Source of the DNA: Runella sp. SP2 | GTDB lineage: Bacteria > Bacteroidota > Bacteroidia > Cytophagales > Spirosomataceae | NCBI RefSeq assembly: GCF_003711225.1 | Contig: NZ_CP031030.1 | Coordinates: forward strand, 2,976,001-3,040,000 | Direction of reading: 5' to 3' | DNA: 64,000 bases | Part shown: positions 1 to 9,061 of the stretch, piece by piece | How positions within the stretch are numbered: position 1 is the stretch's first letter | How the letters are laid out: each line of letters starts with the position of its first letter | Notes under the pieces: model-generated | Databases searched by the model: none | What the model saw: the letters and a program-made list of their open reading frames with translations, nothing else | Told to the model about the DNA's origin: nothing | Program-made: the position numbers and the translations under genes

Positions 1-922
1 TGTGCCTGTCATTGACCCCAACAAACACGAATTACTGATTCACGGATTGGTCGAAAAACCGTTGATTTTTAAACTGTCTGACTTAAAACGTTTTCCTTCG
101 GTATCCCGTATTGCTTTTTTGGAATGTTCGGGTAATTACCGCACGGGCAAAGAAACGCTCTCGCCACAAGAAATTTGTGGGCTCACCAGTCAAAGTGAGT
201 GGACGGGGGTCAAACTTTCGACGCTTTTTCGGGAAGTAGGCGTCAAGCCCAACGCATCGTGGTTTTTGGCCGAAGGAGGCGATGCTGCCGTGATGACACG
301 CAGTATTCCCGTCAAAAAAGGCTGGGACGACGCCATCATTGCCTACGCCCAAAACGGCGAAGCTTTACGTCCCGAACAAGGCTACCCCGTTCGGTTATTT
401 TTGCCTGGTTGGGAAGGAAACACCAGCGTGAAGTGGCTACGTCGCCTCGAACTGTCGGACGCGCCTTTTATGACCCGCGAAGAAACGTCCAAATATACCG
501 AAAGTGTCAACGGAAAAATCCGACAATTTAGCTTTGACATTGATGCGCGTTCCATTATTACGTACCCTTCCTATCCCCAACGCATCGAAAAAGGCTGGGT
601 CGAAATCAGGGGTTTGGCGTGGAGTGGGCGCGGCAAAGTAGTCCAAGTGGAGGTCAGCACCAACGCTGGAAAATCGTGGCAACTGGCCCGACTGCAAGAA
701 CCGATTTTGGACAAAGCCCACGTGCAGTTTCGGTACTTGTGGGAATGGAAAGGAGAGTCCACCGAAATTATGAGTCGCGTAACGGACGAAACGGGTTACG
801 TTCAGCCCACTTACCAGCAGCTCATTGCCGCCCGAGGGGCGGACGGAGGCTACCATTTTAACCCTATTGCGTCGTGGCAAATCAAACCCGACGGTGCTGT
901 CCTGCATAAACCAGAAAAATAA
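1..922 (+). CDS. Sulfite dehydrogenase (SoxC-like) molybdopterin oxidoreductase, 5' truncated by window
   Basis: Molybdopterin-binding oxidoreductase of the sulfite oxidase/SoxC family, expected to oxidise sulfite-type sulfur in the periplasm. About 306 residues are visible. The reading frame is open to the left edge, so the N-terminus, including any export signal, lies outside the window; family members are usually longer (about 400 residues). The motif LECSGN carries the cysteine (visible residue 42) that normally ligates molybdenum, and PGWEGNTSVKWLRRLEL is typical of the cofactor domain. The last ~110 residues resemble the Mo-co dimerisation domain (VEVSTNAGKSWQ). It is followed after 16 bases by a porin-like gene in the same direction, so the two are probably co-transcribed. 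The family call is firm; the exact substrate is inference. Confidence 0.85.
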   Translation, partial: VPVIDPNKHELLIHGLVEKPLIFKLSDLKRFPSVSRIAFLECSGNYRTGKETLSPQEICGLTSQSEWTGVKLSTLFREVGVKPNASWFLAEGGDAAVMTRSIPVKKGWDDAIIAYAQNGEALRPEQGYPVRLFLPGWEGNTSVKWLRRLELSDAPFMTREETSKYTESVNGKIRQFSFDIDARSIITYPSYPQRIEKGWVEIRGLAWSGRGKVVQVEVSTNAGKSWQLARLQEPILDKAHVQFRYLWEWKGESTEIMSRVTDETGYVQPTYQQLIAARGADGGYHFNPIASWQIKPDGAVLHKPEK

Positions 923-938
923 CTGTATTATTTCCACG

Positions 939-2186
939 ATGTCTTTTCTTACGCTTGTTACTGTCTTACTGATTTCTCAACAACCCGCAGAAGATTCGGT
1001 CAAAAACGACTTTTCCGTCAACGTAGAAATACGTCCGCGCCTAGAATTTAAAGAAAACTATCGGCTTTCTTCGGAAGAAACGTTTGACCCAACGACCTTC
1101 ATCAGTCAGCGGAACAGGCTTAATATCAACAATCTACGCAAAAACTTTAACCTCCGTGTGTCTTTTCAGGAAATTCATTTATTCCTAAAAGATGGCGTTG
1201 GCTCACAGGTAGGAAGTCTCAATTTCAACGAATTATACATTGAGCCAAAAATAGGTAAGCATTTTTCAGCCCTTATTGGTCGGCAAAATTTTCAGTTAGA
1301 CAACGGGCGGATGTTTTCAGCTGCTCCTTGGTCACAGCAACATCGTTCGCACGAAGGCATTCGTTTGCAATACGTTACCCGTTCGTTTAGAACCGATTTT
1401 GCGGCCTTTTTTACGCGAAATTACGGCAGCCGCTTCGAGGCTAGTTATTCGCCCGTGGCTTCGCACAAGTACCAGTATTTGTTGGTTCATCAGTTAAAAG
1501 GCACCCACCAACAGCTCACTTATACCCTCATCAATTCGGCAGAACTGTTTGATAAAACCTTTTCTAATGCCAAACGCTACGCGACGGGTGGCCGACTGGA
1601 ATACAACCTAAAAGGCATTTATACCACGCTCAGTGCTTTTTACCAATACGGACGAAACCAACAAAATCAACGCGTGAGGGCCTATTATGTTCAACCCGAG
1701 GTCAGCGCTACGCTTAAAAAATTTACGTTGAGGGTGGGAGCTGAACTGCTTAGCGGTAATCCAGATAACGTTAAAAGTGGCTATTCCAATTCGTACGAAA
1801 TAGCCTACGGGGTTGCGTGGAAATTTATGGGTAACATGAATTTTTACGCAAAATTCCCCGCCGACGTAGCCAACAAAGGTTTGTTTAACCCCTATCTTTT
1901 TTTGTTTTACCGCCTCACCAAAAAACTACAGTTACGCCTCGACAACCACTTGTTTTACAGCCAATACACCTTGGCAGCCCAAGCTCAAAAATACCTCGGA
2001 TACGAAATCGATTGCTCCGTCAATTATAAACCAACAACCTACGTTGACCTCAACTATGGACTATCGTTTTACGACCCAACCTCCAGTACGTTGCTACTGA
2101 AAAAAATACGAAACACCACCACGACGCCCGTCTGGAGTTATTTGATGGTTTCGTTCAATCCAACGCTGTTTTCGCGAAAGAAATAA
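939..2186 (+). CDS. Alginate-export-family outer-membrane channel protein
   Basis: A 415-residue protein resembling the alginate export/porin family (Alginate_exp type): a short signal-like N-terminus (MSFLTLVTVLLISQQ), then alternating amphipathic strands with family-like phrases such as RPRLEFKENYRL, FISQRNRLNINN and GRQNFQLDNGRMF, ending in a beta-strand with a penultimate aromatic region. It probably forms a beta-barrel in the outer membrane. The frame extends upstream to 825 inside the preceding gene; the ATG at 939 is preferred because it starts a signal peptide and lies just after the previous stop codon. The solute is unknown. Despite the family name, nothing nearby suggests alginate synthesis, and the pairing with a sulfite dehydrogenase gene may be incidental. 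Confidence 0.72.
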   Translation: MSFLTLVTVLLISQQPAEDSVKNDFSVNVEIRPRLEFKENYRLSSEETFDPTTFISQRNRLNINNLRKNFNLRVSFQEIHLFLKDGVGSQVGSLNFNELYIEPKIGKHFSALIGRQNFQLDNGRMFSAAPWSQQHRSHEGIRLQYVTRSFRTDFAAFFTRNYGSRFEASYSPVASHKYQYLLVHQLKGTHQQLTYTLINSAELFDKTFSNAKRYATGGRLEYNLKGIYTTLSAFYQYGRNQQNQRVRAYYVQPEVSATLKKFTLRVGAELLSGNPDNVKSGYSNSYEIAYGVAWKFMGNMNFYAKFPADVANKGLFNPYLFLFYRLTKKLQLRLDNHLFYSQYTLAAQAQKYLGYEIDCSVNYKPTTYVDLNYGLSFYDPTSSTLLLKKIRNTTTTPVWSYLMVSFNPTLFSRKK

Positions 2187-2228
2187 AATTGGCGTATCAA
2201 AATTCATTTCCAACAACTCTGATACTAA

Positions 2229-3668
2229 ATGCCTCACACAGACTTTGACGCCATCGTAGTAGGTTCGGGACCCAATGGGCTCGCGGCCGCCATTACCCTC
2301 CAACAAGCAGGGCTTTCGGTATTGTTGGTCGAGGCCAAAAGCACCCTCGGGGGAGGTATGCGCACCGCCGAACTTACCTTGCCAGGCTTTCACCACGACA
2401 TCTGCTCGGCCATTCATCCGATGGCGTTGGCTTCGCCTTTTTTTAAATCATTGCCACTTCAAAACTATAGGCTTGAATTTGTGCACGCTCCCATTGCCGC
2501 CGCTCATCCGTTCGACAATGGCACGTCGGCCGTGCTTACTCGGCACTTAGAAGAGACTGCCGCGCTGCTGGGAAGTGATGAAACAACGTACAAAACGTTA
2601 ATCAAACCCCTCAAACAGCAATGGGACACGTTGATACCCGCCATTTTAGGGCCTTTACGCTTTCCCGAAAAACCCATCGAATTGGCTCAATTTGGGCTTT
2701 CGGCCTTGCAACCCGCTACTTGGTTAGCCAAAAAATTTAAGACGCCCTCGACGCAAGCTCTTTGGGCGGGCATGGCTGCCCATTCGATTTTGCCGCTTGA
2801 ACAACCTACCACTTCGGCCATTGGTTTGGTACTGATGACCGCCGCGCACCTCGGCGGTTGGCCCATTCCCAAGGGAGGGAGCCAACAAATTGCCAACGCG
2901 TTGGGGAGTTATTTTGAAGCGTTGGGCGGAAAAGTAGAGAAAAACTTTCAGGTGACCTCTTTGTCGCAATTACCCTCGTCGAAGGCGGTTTTATTTGATA
3001 CTACTCCGTGTCAGCTCCTCCAAATCGCTGGGCATACCTTTTCATCCATCTACCGTTGGCAGCTCGAAAAGTACCGCTACGGCATGGGGGTTTTCAAAGT
3101 AGATTGGGCATTGGATGGGCCTGTGCCATTTACGTCAAGGGATGCGCGATTGGCAGGGACACTTCATTTGGGAAATACAATCCAAGAAATAACCGCTTCT
3201 GAACGAGCCACTTGGAAAGGGGAACACCCCGAAAAACCTTTTGTGTTATTAGCGCAGCAAAGTTTGTTTGACAAAACACGCGCACCCGAGGGAAAACATA
3301 CCCTTTGGGGATATTGCCACGTCCCGAACGGTTCGACCAAAGACATGACCGAGGCGATTGAGAACCAAATTGAACGGTTTGCGCCAGGGTTTCGTGAACG
3401 AATTTTGGCAAAAAATACCTTCCACACTGCCCAATTGGAAGAATATAACGCCAATTACATCGGCGGAGACATCAACGGCGGCGCCGTCACGTTTGACCAA
3501 CTTTTTACGCGCCCTGCTTTACGTTGGTCACCTTATCGTACCTCCACCAAAGGTTTGTATCTTTGTTCTGCCTCTACCCCACCAGGCGGAGGTGTTCACG
3601 GAATGAGCGGATATCACGCCGCTAAACAAGCCCTTAAAGACATTTTTAACCTAACTATCTCCCAATGA
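2229..3668 (+). CDS. Phytoene-dehydrogenase-like FAD-dependent oxidoreductase
   Basis: A 479-residue flavoprotein of the CrtI/phytoene desaturase-like amine-oxidase superfamily (COG1233). The N-terminus has the Rossmann ADP-binding fold DAIVVGSGPNGLAAAITLQQ followed by VEAKSTLGGGMRTAEL, and the C-terminus has the flavin-contact region LYLCSASTPPGGGVHGMSGY. Family members act on hydrophobic polyenes or act as retinol saturase-like enzymes, but no carotenoid biosynthesis genes lie nearby, so the substrate is unknown. The stop codon overlaps the start of the next gene by four bases (ATGA), suggesting translational coupling to the S51 peptidase gene. Confidence 0.85.
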   Translation: MPHTDFDAIVVGSGPNGLAAAITLQQAGLSVLLVEAKSTLGGGMRTAELTLPGFHHDICSAIHPMALASPFFKSLPLQNYRLEFVHAPIAAAHPFDNGTSAVLTRHLEETAALLGSDETTYKTLIKPLKQQWDTLIPAILGPLRFPEKPIELAQFGLSALQPATWLAKKFKTPSTQALWAGMAAHSILPLEQPTTSAIGLVLMTAAHLGGWPIPKGGSQQIANALGSYFEALGGKVEKNFQVTSLSQLPSSKAVLFDTTPCQLLQIAGHTFSSIYRWQLEKYRYGMGVFKVDWALDGPVPFTSRDARLAGTLHLGNTIQEITASERATWKGEHPEKPFVLLAQQSLFDKTRAPEGKHTLWGYCHVPNGSTKDMTEAIENQIERFAPGFRERILAKNTFHTAQLEEYNANYIGGDINGGAVTFDQLFTRPALRWSPYRTSTKGLYLCSASTPPGGGVHGMSGYHAAKQALKDIFNLTISQ

Positions 3669-4585
3669 AACACCTATTACGCGTTCTTTTAGCCATCTGT
3701 TTTCCGTTTGCCCTCATTGCCCAAACGCCCATCACCATCAACGAAAAAACTATCACGCGCCACGGCCCCGAAAAAGGCTCTTTGCTCATCATTGGCGGTG
3801 GCACGATTCCACCCGAAATTTGGGCAAAATTCATTGAATTGGCAGGTGGAAAAGAGAAAGCAAAATTAGTGGTAGTAACTGCGGCAGCGGGAGATTCGGC
3901 GGCCTTGAGTCCGTCGCACGTTGAACTGGTAAAAAAACAAACGGGCGCTTCGCAAGTGACCTTACTCCACACCAAAAACCTCAAAGAGGCCAACAGTGAG
4001 GCGTTTGTGGCCTCGCTTCGTCAGGCGACGGGGGTGTTTTTTGTGGGTGGGCGTCAGTGGCGCATTGCGGATTCGTACCTCAACACGCTTACACACCAAG
4101 CCTTCAACGAGGTATTGGAGCGCGGCGGGGTCATTGCGGGCACGTCGGCGGGGGCGAGCATTCAAGGGTCGTTTTTGTGGCGCGGCGATACCAAAGGCCC
4201 CCATATTTTGGTTGGAGACCATACCCAAGGGCTGGGTTTTCTCAAAAATTCGGCCATTGACCAGCATTTACTTCGTCGAAACCGTCAGTTTGATTTGGTG
4301 GATTTTATTCGTCAATCGCCCGATTTGATTGGCCTTGGCTTGGACGAATCTACTGCCGTTTTGGTACAAAAAGATACCTTCGAAGTCGTTGGAAAATCGT
4401 ACGCTGTAATTTACGACTACAATACCATTATCGGAAAAGGAGAAACCCATGTTGTTGAAAATAGAGAGGAATATACCGCTTCCAACGGGCCTTTTATCTT
4501 TTTAAGTAATGGTCAAAAGTATGACCTCCGAAATCGAAAAGTACTACGAGAAATTCGAAGCAATAGCGCTACATCCAATCGTTAG
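3665..4585 (+). CDS. Cyanophycinase-type serine peptidase (S51)
   Basis: A 306-residue peptidase S51 family protein with an N-terminal signal peptide (MKHLLRVLLAICFPFALIAQ), so probably exported. GTSAGAS contains the predicted nucleophilic serine, VFFVGGRQWR matches the conserved substrate-pocket strand, and LLIIGGGTIPPEIW is the typical N-terminal strand-loop. Cyanophycinases cleave the beta-Asp-Arg dipeptide polymer; in heterotrophs such enzymes scavenge cyanophycin or process other beta-aspartyl peptides. Its start overlaps the previous stop codon (ATGA). The 239 bases downstream, before the next gene, hold no recognisable gene. Confidence 0.88.
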   Translation: MKHLLRVLLAICFPFALIAQTPITINEKTITRHGPEKGSLLIIGGGTIPPEIWAKFIELAGGKEKAKLVVVTAAAGDSAALSPSHVELVKKQTGASQVTLLHTKNLKEANSEAFVASLRQATGVFFVGGRQWRIADSYLNTLTHQAFNEVLERGGVIAGTSAGASIQGSFLWRGDTKGPHILVGDHTQGLGFLKNSAIDQHLLRRNRQFDLVDFIRQSPDLIGLGLDESTAVLVQKDTFEVVGKSYAVIYDYNTIIGKGETHVVENREEYTASNGPFIFLSNGQKYDLRNRKVLREIRSNSATSNR

Positions 4586-4824
4586 CCATCAACTTACACA
4601 ACAATTACCTACCACAATGAAGCTTTTCTACCGAATCTCTTTCCACCAAGGGACAGGGCTTCATTGTGGTGGAGTTGATACGCTTTGTCGAAACAGATGG
4701 GAAGCAGTGTACAAGAATCAATATGGTAACTCTTTGCACGTTTTCACTTTACAAGTATTGACGCAATCAACTGCAATACAAACTACTCAGTCAATACAAC
4801 CATTTGTTAGCAATTCCCCCTAAA

Positions 4825-5637
4825 ATGAACCTAAAAAAGTATCTTGAGCGAATTAAATACACTGACCGTTTGGAAATTACCGACGAAGTATTGTTCAAGC
4901 TCCATCAGCAACACGTGCATCAAGTTCCGTTCGAGAATGTAGATATTTATCTAAAAAGACACTTCAGTTTAGAGCTTGAAAAGGTTTTTCAAAAAATAGT
5001 TAGCCACAAACGAGGTGGATTTTGCTATGAACTCAATTTGCTATTCAATTGGCTTTTGAATGAAGTTGGGTTCTCCAGTCGTATCATTGCTTCCCGTATT
5101 TATAACGAAAATGGCACGCTTGGCCCTCCATTTGACCACATGTCGGGGTACGTTAAAACCAACAAGGCGTTTTTAGTCGATGTGGGTTATGGCGACTTAT
5201 TCGTAATTCCGCTTGAAATTAAAGAAGGAATTCAGTACGATGGAAGGAATTATTTTCGAATTGAAAAACTAAACGAAAATGATTTTTCACTATCCATGTC
5301 GCCCGATGGGCTTGAATTTCAGAAGCGGTACCTGTTTAGTTTAGACACCGTTCATCTCGATGCCTTTACAAGCATCTGTTTTGACAAGCAAACCCATCCG
5401 AACTCCTACTTCGTCAAGAATTTGGTTTGCACCAAGCCAACTCAAAACGGGCGAATCACTATTTTCAACGAAAAACTCATCGAAAAAAACAATCGCCATA
5501 AAACCGAGACACTACTACAAGGAAACGATGTTTTGAAAACGTATTTAAAGGACAAATTTGACATGGAAGTGGACATGGATTTTATTCCATATCATCAACC
5601 TAAAATGGTTGTTCCTGTGGGAATAAATGAAATTTGA
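4825..5637 (+). CDS. nat: Arylamine N-acetyltransferase
   Basis: A 270-residue member of the NAT family, cytosolic enzymes that transfer acetyl from acetyl-CoA to arylamines or hydrazines. The Cys-His-Asp triad is visible at family spacing: Cys67 in RGGFCYEL, His105 in PPFDHMSG and Asp119 in FLVDVGYGD. Length is normal for bacterial NATs. The ATG at 4825 is preferred over an in-frame TTG at 4804 because the domain begins immediately after it (MNLKKYLERI). It stands alone between the S51 peptidase gene and a reductase gene with its own promoter. It is slightly AT-richer than its left neighbours. Confidence 0.92.
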   Translation: MNLKKYLERIKYTDRLEITDEVLFKLHQQHVHQVPFENVDIYLKRHFSLELEKVFQKIVSHKRGGFCYELNLLFNWLLNEVGFSSRIIASRIYNENGTLGPPFDHMSGYVKTNKAFLVDVGYGDLFVIPLEIKEGIQYDGRNYFRIEKLNENDFSLSMSPDGLEFQKRYLFSLDTVHLDAFTSICFDKQTHPNSYFVKNLVCTKPTQNGRITIFNEKLIEKNNRHKTETLLQGNDVLKTYLKDKFDMEVDMDFIPYHQPKMVVPVGINEI

Positions 5638-5673
5638 TACCAATAGGTATTGTTGAAAAAAAGTACCAACAAA

Positions 5674-5721
5674 TTTGCGAAACCAATTAGCTGCATATAT
5701 ATTTGCAATTAATTGGTTTCG
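5674..5721 (+). promoter_or_regulatory. Bacteroidota promoter embedded in a 12-bp inverted repeat (putative operator)
   Basis: A TTTG box at 5674-5677 and TATATTTG at 5698-5705 are 20 bases apart, matching the Bacteroidota housekeeping promoter (TTTG-N19/20-TAnnTTTG). A perfect 12-bp inverted repeat, CGAAACCAATTA at 5678-5689 and its complement at 5710-5721, brackets the -7 box. This geometry would let a dimeric repressor occlude the promoter. The target is the reductase gene at 5772. The repeat could instead be a weak terminator for nat, but it lacks a T-tract. Confidence 0.6.
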
Positions 5722-5771
5722 TATTTTATATACGAACAACTATCTGAACCATTGAAAATCAATAAAAAAAG

Positions 5772-6395
5772 ATGAGCAAAATAATTTTCGATAGCGGAAT
5801 ATCTCTTGATGGATTTTTCGCAGGAGATAACAGAAGCCCTAAAAATCCTATGGGTGGGGTTTCGGGACAAATTCATTCGTGGATGTTTAATCAAAAAGCT
5901 TTTTGGGAATACCTAGGGTTTGAGGGAGGTAAAGAAGATGGCGCTGATGGAAAGTTGATAAGAGAAACTATTGAACGAACGGGTGCATTTATAATGGGTA
6001 AGCGTATGTTTGAGGAAGGCGAAGCTAGTTGGCCAAATGACCTGTACAAAGCGGACGTTTATGTGTTAACAAACGAAAAACGAGCCCCTTGGATTCAAGA
6101 AGGTACAACCACCTTTTACTTTATAAATGATGGGATAGAAAGTGCGCTGGAAAAAGCAAAACAATCAGCAAAAGGAAAAGACATAAGAATACAAGGCGGC
6201 GCAAACACAATTCAGCAATTTCTAAATGCTGGACTTGTGGATGAATTTTTTATTCATATTGCCCCCGTTTTTCTAGGCAGTGGGATTCGACTTTTTGATG
6301 GTATTGATAAAGACAAATATGAACTTCACATCCAAGAAGTAATACCCTCCCATTTTACAACCCATATAAAATACAAACTGGCCCAAAAACCTTAA
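5772..6395 (+). CDS. RibD C-terminal / dihydrofolate reductase family protein
   Basis: A 207-residue stand-alone RibD_C (DHFR-like) reductase. Family features seen are the N-terminal strand IIFDSGISLDGFFAGD, the glycine-rich NADPH-binding segment DIRIQGGANTIQQFLNAGLVDE, and the terminal IHIAPVFLGSGIRLFDG. Such proteins are usually NADPH-dependent reductases of unknown substrate and are not the essential folate enzyme. Its 3' end overlaps the convergent comF gene by four bases. A promoter with a flanking inverted repeat lies 67-98 bases upstream, so expression is probably regulated. Confidence 0.88.
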   Translation: MSKIIFDSGISLDGFFAGDNRSPKNPMGGVSGQIHSWMFNQKAFWEYLGFEGGKEDGADGKLIRETIERTGAFIMGKRMFEEGEASWPNDLYKADVYVLTNEKRAPWIQEGTTTFYFINDGIESALEKAKQSAKGKDIRIQGGANTIQQFLNAGLVDEFFIHIAPVFLGSGIRLFDGIDKDKYELHIQEVIPSHFTTHIKYKLAQKP

Positions 6396-7090
6396 TACGC
6401 CGCCGCCATCGTAATCACCGACACCTCTTTGGCGCCGTTTTCAAGTAAAGTCGCTACGGCCGATTCGAGCGTTGAACCTGTGGTCACTACATCGTCCACA
6501 ATCGCAATTCGTTTTCCTAGTACTTCCTCAGGACGAACTACCTCAAAAATCCCAGATACGTTTTCAAAGCGTTCTAAGCGGGTTTTTCGGGTTTGGGTGG
6601 AGGTAAACTGCGCCCTTGCCAGCACCTCCGCCGACCATGGAACACCCAAGGTTTCGGACAGCCCTTCGGCAAACATATCGCTTTGGTTGTAGCCACGTTG
6701 GGCTTTTTTTCGCGGATGAAGCGGAACGGGCAACAACAAATCAATCCGCTTTTGGACGTCTCCAGTCCGAAGTTCCTCGCCGTAAAGCCGTCCTACCACC
6801 TGCCCCACTTCGGGCCGATTTGTGTACTTCAACTGGTGAAGCAAACGCTGGACTTTGCCTCCTTTTTCAAATTTCAAGAAAGTATAGACGAAAGAAACCA
6901 CCACTTTTCCCGCAAATTTGTTGGTAAGCTCAGGTGTAGAGATTTTGTGTGAGTGTGAGCGAGGTAAAGTCAACCGACAAGAAGTACAAAGACATGCTTC
7001 GTTTCCGACCAACGGCGTTGCACAAGCACAGCAGGTATTGGGGTAAAATAAATCCAGTAAATCGTTCCAGAGTCGAAGCAGCAAGTTCAT
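6392..7090 (-). CDS. comF: ComF family phosphoribosyltransferase-like protein
   Basis: A 232-residue ComF/GntX protein. The N-terminus has a cysteine cluster (CCACATPLV...CLCTSCR) that typically binds zinc. The C-terminus has the PRPP-binding loop IAIVDDVVTTGSTLESA and the upstream LLLPVPLHPRKKAQRGYNQS segment. ComF proteins are needed for DNA uptake in transformable bacteria but are also widespread in species not known to be competent. It overlaps the convergent reductase gene by four bases and has no obvious operon partner. Confidence 0.92.
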   Translation of the reverse strand: MNLLLRLWNDLLDLFYPNTCCACATPLVGNEACLCTSCRLTLPRSHSHKISTPELTNKFAGKVVVSFVYTFLKFEKGGKVQRLLHQLKYTNRPEVGQVVGRLYGEELRTGDVQKRIDLLLPVPLHPRKKAQRGYNQSDMFAEGLSETLGVPWSAEVLARAQFTSTQTRKTRLERFENVSGIFEVVRPEEVLGKRIAIVDDVVTTGSTLESAVATLLENGAKEVSVITMAAAY

Positions 7091-7140
7091 GGTTTGAAGT
7101 CTTTTCCCTTTGACTTCAAAAAAGCCTGAAAGTTACGGCT

Positions 7141-7163
7141 CGTCCCGACTTGAAGTCGGGACG
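7141..7163 (-). terminator. Hairpin downstream of phyH-like gene
   Basis: Perfect 10-bp inverted repeat CGTCCCGACT / AGTCGGGACG with a TGA loop, in the 101-bp gap between the phyH-like gene and comF. It lies just past the end of the phyH-like gene on the minus strand. The T-tract is short, so it may be a dispersed palindrome rather than a true intrinsic terminator. Confidence 0.45.
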
Positions 7164-7191
7164 AACACTGCCTAACCTCACTGACGTTACT

Positions 7192-8010
7192 TTATGAATG
7201 ACTAAACAAAATCGGGTTCAATGGGCTTTCGGGGGTACTACCAACGGGTGCAGACGCCAGCCACGTTTCCCAATCTGCTTTTTGATAACTGTTCTTTGGC
7301 GCCATTATTTGCTGGTCTTTGTCCATGTAAATCATCGTCATCACTTTACGGGCTCGGTCAGAGACGTTGGCACCCGCGCGGTGAAACAACCAACCCGCAT
7401 GGTAACTGACTTCACCCAAATCAAATGGGGTTTCATTGAGCGAAAACTGCGTAAGCGATTGTTGCATAAGGGCTTCGCTTTCATCGCTGATTTCCACATC
7501 ACGCCCGATTTCGACCAACTGACTTTTTTCGGCAAACGCCAACGGCCCCATTTCCAAGGGCGTCGCTTGGAGAGGAATCCAAACCGTGACAGTTTTGGGC
7601 GAAGCCAAAGGCCAGTAAAACTGATCGGCGTGCCAAGGAGTGATACCTCCACTTGGCTCTTTGTAAAGCGCTTGGTCGTGGTACAAACGCACCCCCTCCA
7701 CTTCCATCAAATCGGCGGCGATTTGCGCCAAACGCTTTGAAAACACAAATTCTTTCGCGGTTTCATCTTCCCGCCAAAGGTTCATAATCTGTAGAAAAGC
7801 TTTTTCGTAGGTGGTTCGCTCTTCCATGGGTTTGGTGAGTTTGTTGAGCTTAAACACCAAATCCGTAATGATTTCCCCGTAATACGCAATCGCCTCGGGG
7901 CTGAGCACATTTTTAAGCTTTACGTAACCATTTTCGCGGTAAAATGCCACTGCTTCCGCAGGTACAGCATAGGGAGTTGACAATTCTTCGAGCAAGGCTG
8001 ACTTTTGCAT
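7192..8010 (-). CDS. Phytanoyl-CoA dioxygenase (PhyH) family protein
   Basis: A 272-residue Fe(II)/2-oxoglutarate-dependent oxygenase of the PhyH family. The metal-binding HxD is visible in TPWHADQFYW, and the distal His in WLFHRAGANVSDRARKVMTM is followed by the 2-oxoglutarate-binding Arg. The N-terminal YRENGYVKLKNVLSPEAI is typical of the family. These enzymes hydroxylate small metabolites; the substrate cannot be read here. It is divergent from an AraC regulator across a 143-bp gap, an arrangement suggesting that the regulator controls it. Confidence 0.9.
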   Translation of the reverse strand: MQKSALLEELSTPYAVPAEAVAFYRENGYVKLKNVLSPEAIAYYGEIITDLVFKLNKLTKPMEERTTYEKAFLQIMNLWREDETAKEFVFSKRLAQIAADLMEVEGVRLYHDQALYKEPSGGITPWHADQFYWPLASPKTVTVWIPLQATPLEMGPLAFAEKSQLVEIGRDVEISDESEALMQQSLTQFSLNETPFDLGEVSYHAGWLFHRAGANVSDRARKVMTMIYMDKDQQIMAPKNSYQKADWETWLASAPVGSTPESPLNPILFSHS

Positions 8011-8153
8011 AAATGTTTCGATTGGGTTGTTTGATGATGCAAAGTACCGTATTCGCTGAATTTCAAAAATTCTGTTTTTTAGCCAATTAATGTAGTATTT
8101 TAACTCTTATCATTGCTTATTTTAAAATAAAAAAGCAATATTCTACATTTTAT

Positions 8154-9020
8154 ATGCGACCGCTGCTTGAACAACTGACTTTTGAACATACCTCCTCCTT
8201 TCTTGTACGTGCGTTTGAACGTCCCTATTTCGACGCGCCTTGGCATTATCACCCCGAATTTGAACTTACTTACATCGTTCAGGGCGCTGGGCAGCGTTTC
8301 GTAGCCGATAGCATCGAGGCTTTTGAGGCAGGCGATTTGGTACTGCTAGGCGCCCACGTTCCGCATTTTTGGCGCAACTCCGTCGAATTTTACCAACATA
8401 ACTCTAAGCTGACCGCCCAAGCCGTCGTTGTTCAATTTCCACCGCAGTGGGTTGCCGATTTCATCAACAAAATCCCTGATTTTAAATCCATTAGTTCATT
8501 ACTTCTAAAATCAGAAAGTGGCCTTGTTTTTAGCTCCATCTCCCCCACCCTTCACCAAAAGCTCCTCCAACTTCCTACCCTTACAGAGGGCTTTCGGTTG
8601 GTGGCTTTGCTCGACATTTTATTGCAGCTTGCCACTCAAACGCCCTTTCGGTCGCTGGCAAGCCCTACGTATCGCCTTACCATCGACGACTCAGAAACCG
8701 AACGGATGAAACGTATTTTAGAATTTACGTTGGCCCACTTTCAAGAGGAAATTTCGCTCGAAACCATCGCTGATGTCGCCCATTTGACGGTGCCTGCTTT
8801 TTGTCGTTACTTCAAAAAACGAACAAAAAAAACGTACATCGAATACCTTAATCACCTCAAAATCAACCACGCGTGCAAACTTCTGACGACCTCCGAACTG
8901 AGTGTGGCTCAAGTTGGGTTTGAATGTGGATTCCACAATTTGTCTAATTTTCACCAAACCTTCAGGCGACAAATAGGTCAGTCACCCTTGGCCTTTCGAA
9001 AAACGAACCCCCTCAGGTAG
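8154..9020 (+). CDS. AraC family transcriptional regulator (cupin sensor)
   Basis: A 288-residue AraC/XylS regulator. Residues ~20-100 form a cupin-like ligand pocket (APWHYHPEFELTYIVQGAGQRFVAD), and residues ~185-288 contain the two helix-turn-helix motifs (ETIADVAHLTVPAFCRYFKKRTKKTYIEYL, then SVAQVGFECGFHNLSNFHQTFRRQIGQSP, both read directly). It is divergent from the PhyH-like oxygenase, so it is probably that gene's activator, responding to a sugar or metabolite. No operator was identified with confidence. Confidence 0.9.
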   Translation: MRPLLEQLTFEHTSSFLVRAFERPYFDAPWHYHPEFELTYIVQGAGQRFVADSIEAFEAGDLVLLGAHVPHFWRNSVEFYQHNSKLTAQAVVVQFPPQWVADFINKIPDFKSISSLLLKSESGLVFSSISPTLHQKLLQLPTLTEGFRLVALLDILLQLATQTPFRSLASPTYRLTIDDSETERMKRILEFTLAHFQEEISLETIADVAHLTVPAFCRYFKKRTKKTYIEYLNHLKINHACKLLTTSELSVAQVGFECGFHNLSNFHQTFRRQIGQSPLAFRKTNPLR

Positions 9021-9061
9021 TTTTTGGGCGTGTGGTTCTTTTTTAACTAATTCCACGCGCC

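Noticed and set aside
3665-4585. Cyanophycinase taken as evidence for cyanophycin synthesis
   Set aside because: No cyanophycin synthetase is seen. Exported S51 enzymes in heterotrophs are usually scavenging or of other specificity.
4586-4824. GTTAGC motifs near 4580 and 4807 considered as integron attC sites
   Set aside because: No convincing second core or paired arms between them, and no integrase or cassette series.
8036-8056. TACTTTG-like sequence upstream of the PhyH gene as a promoter
   Set aside because: On the minus strand the box is one base short of TAnnTTTG, so it was not listed.
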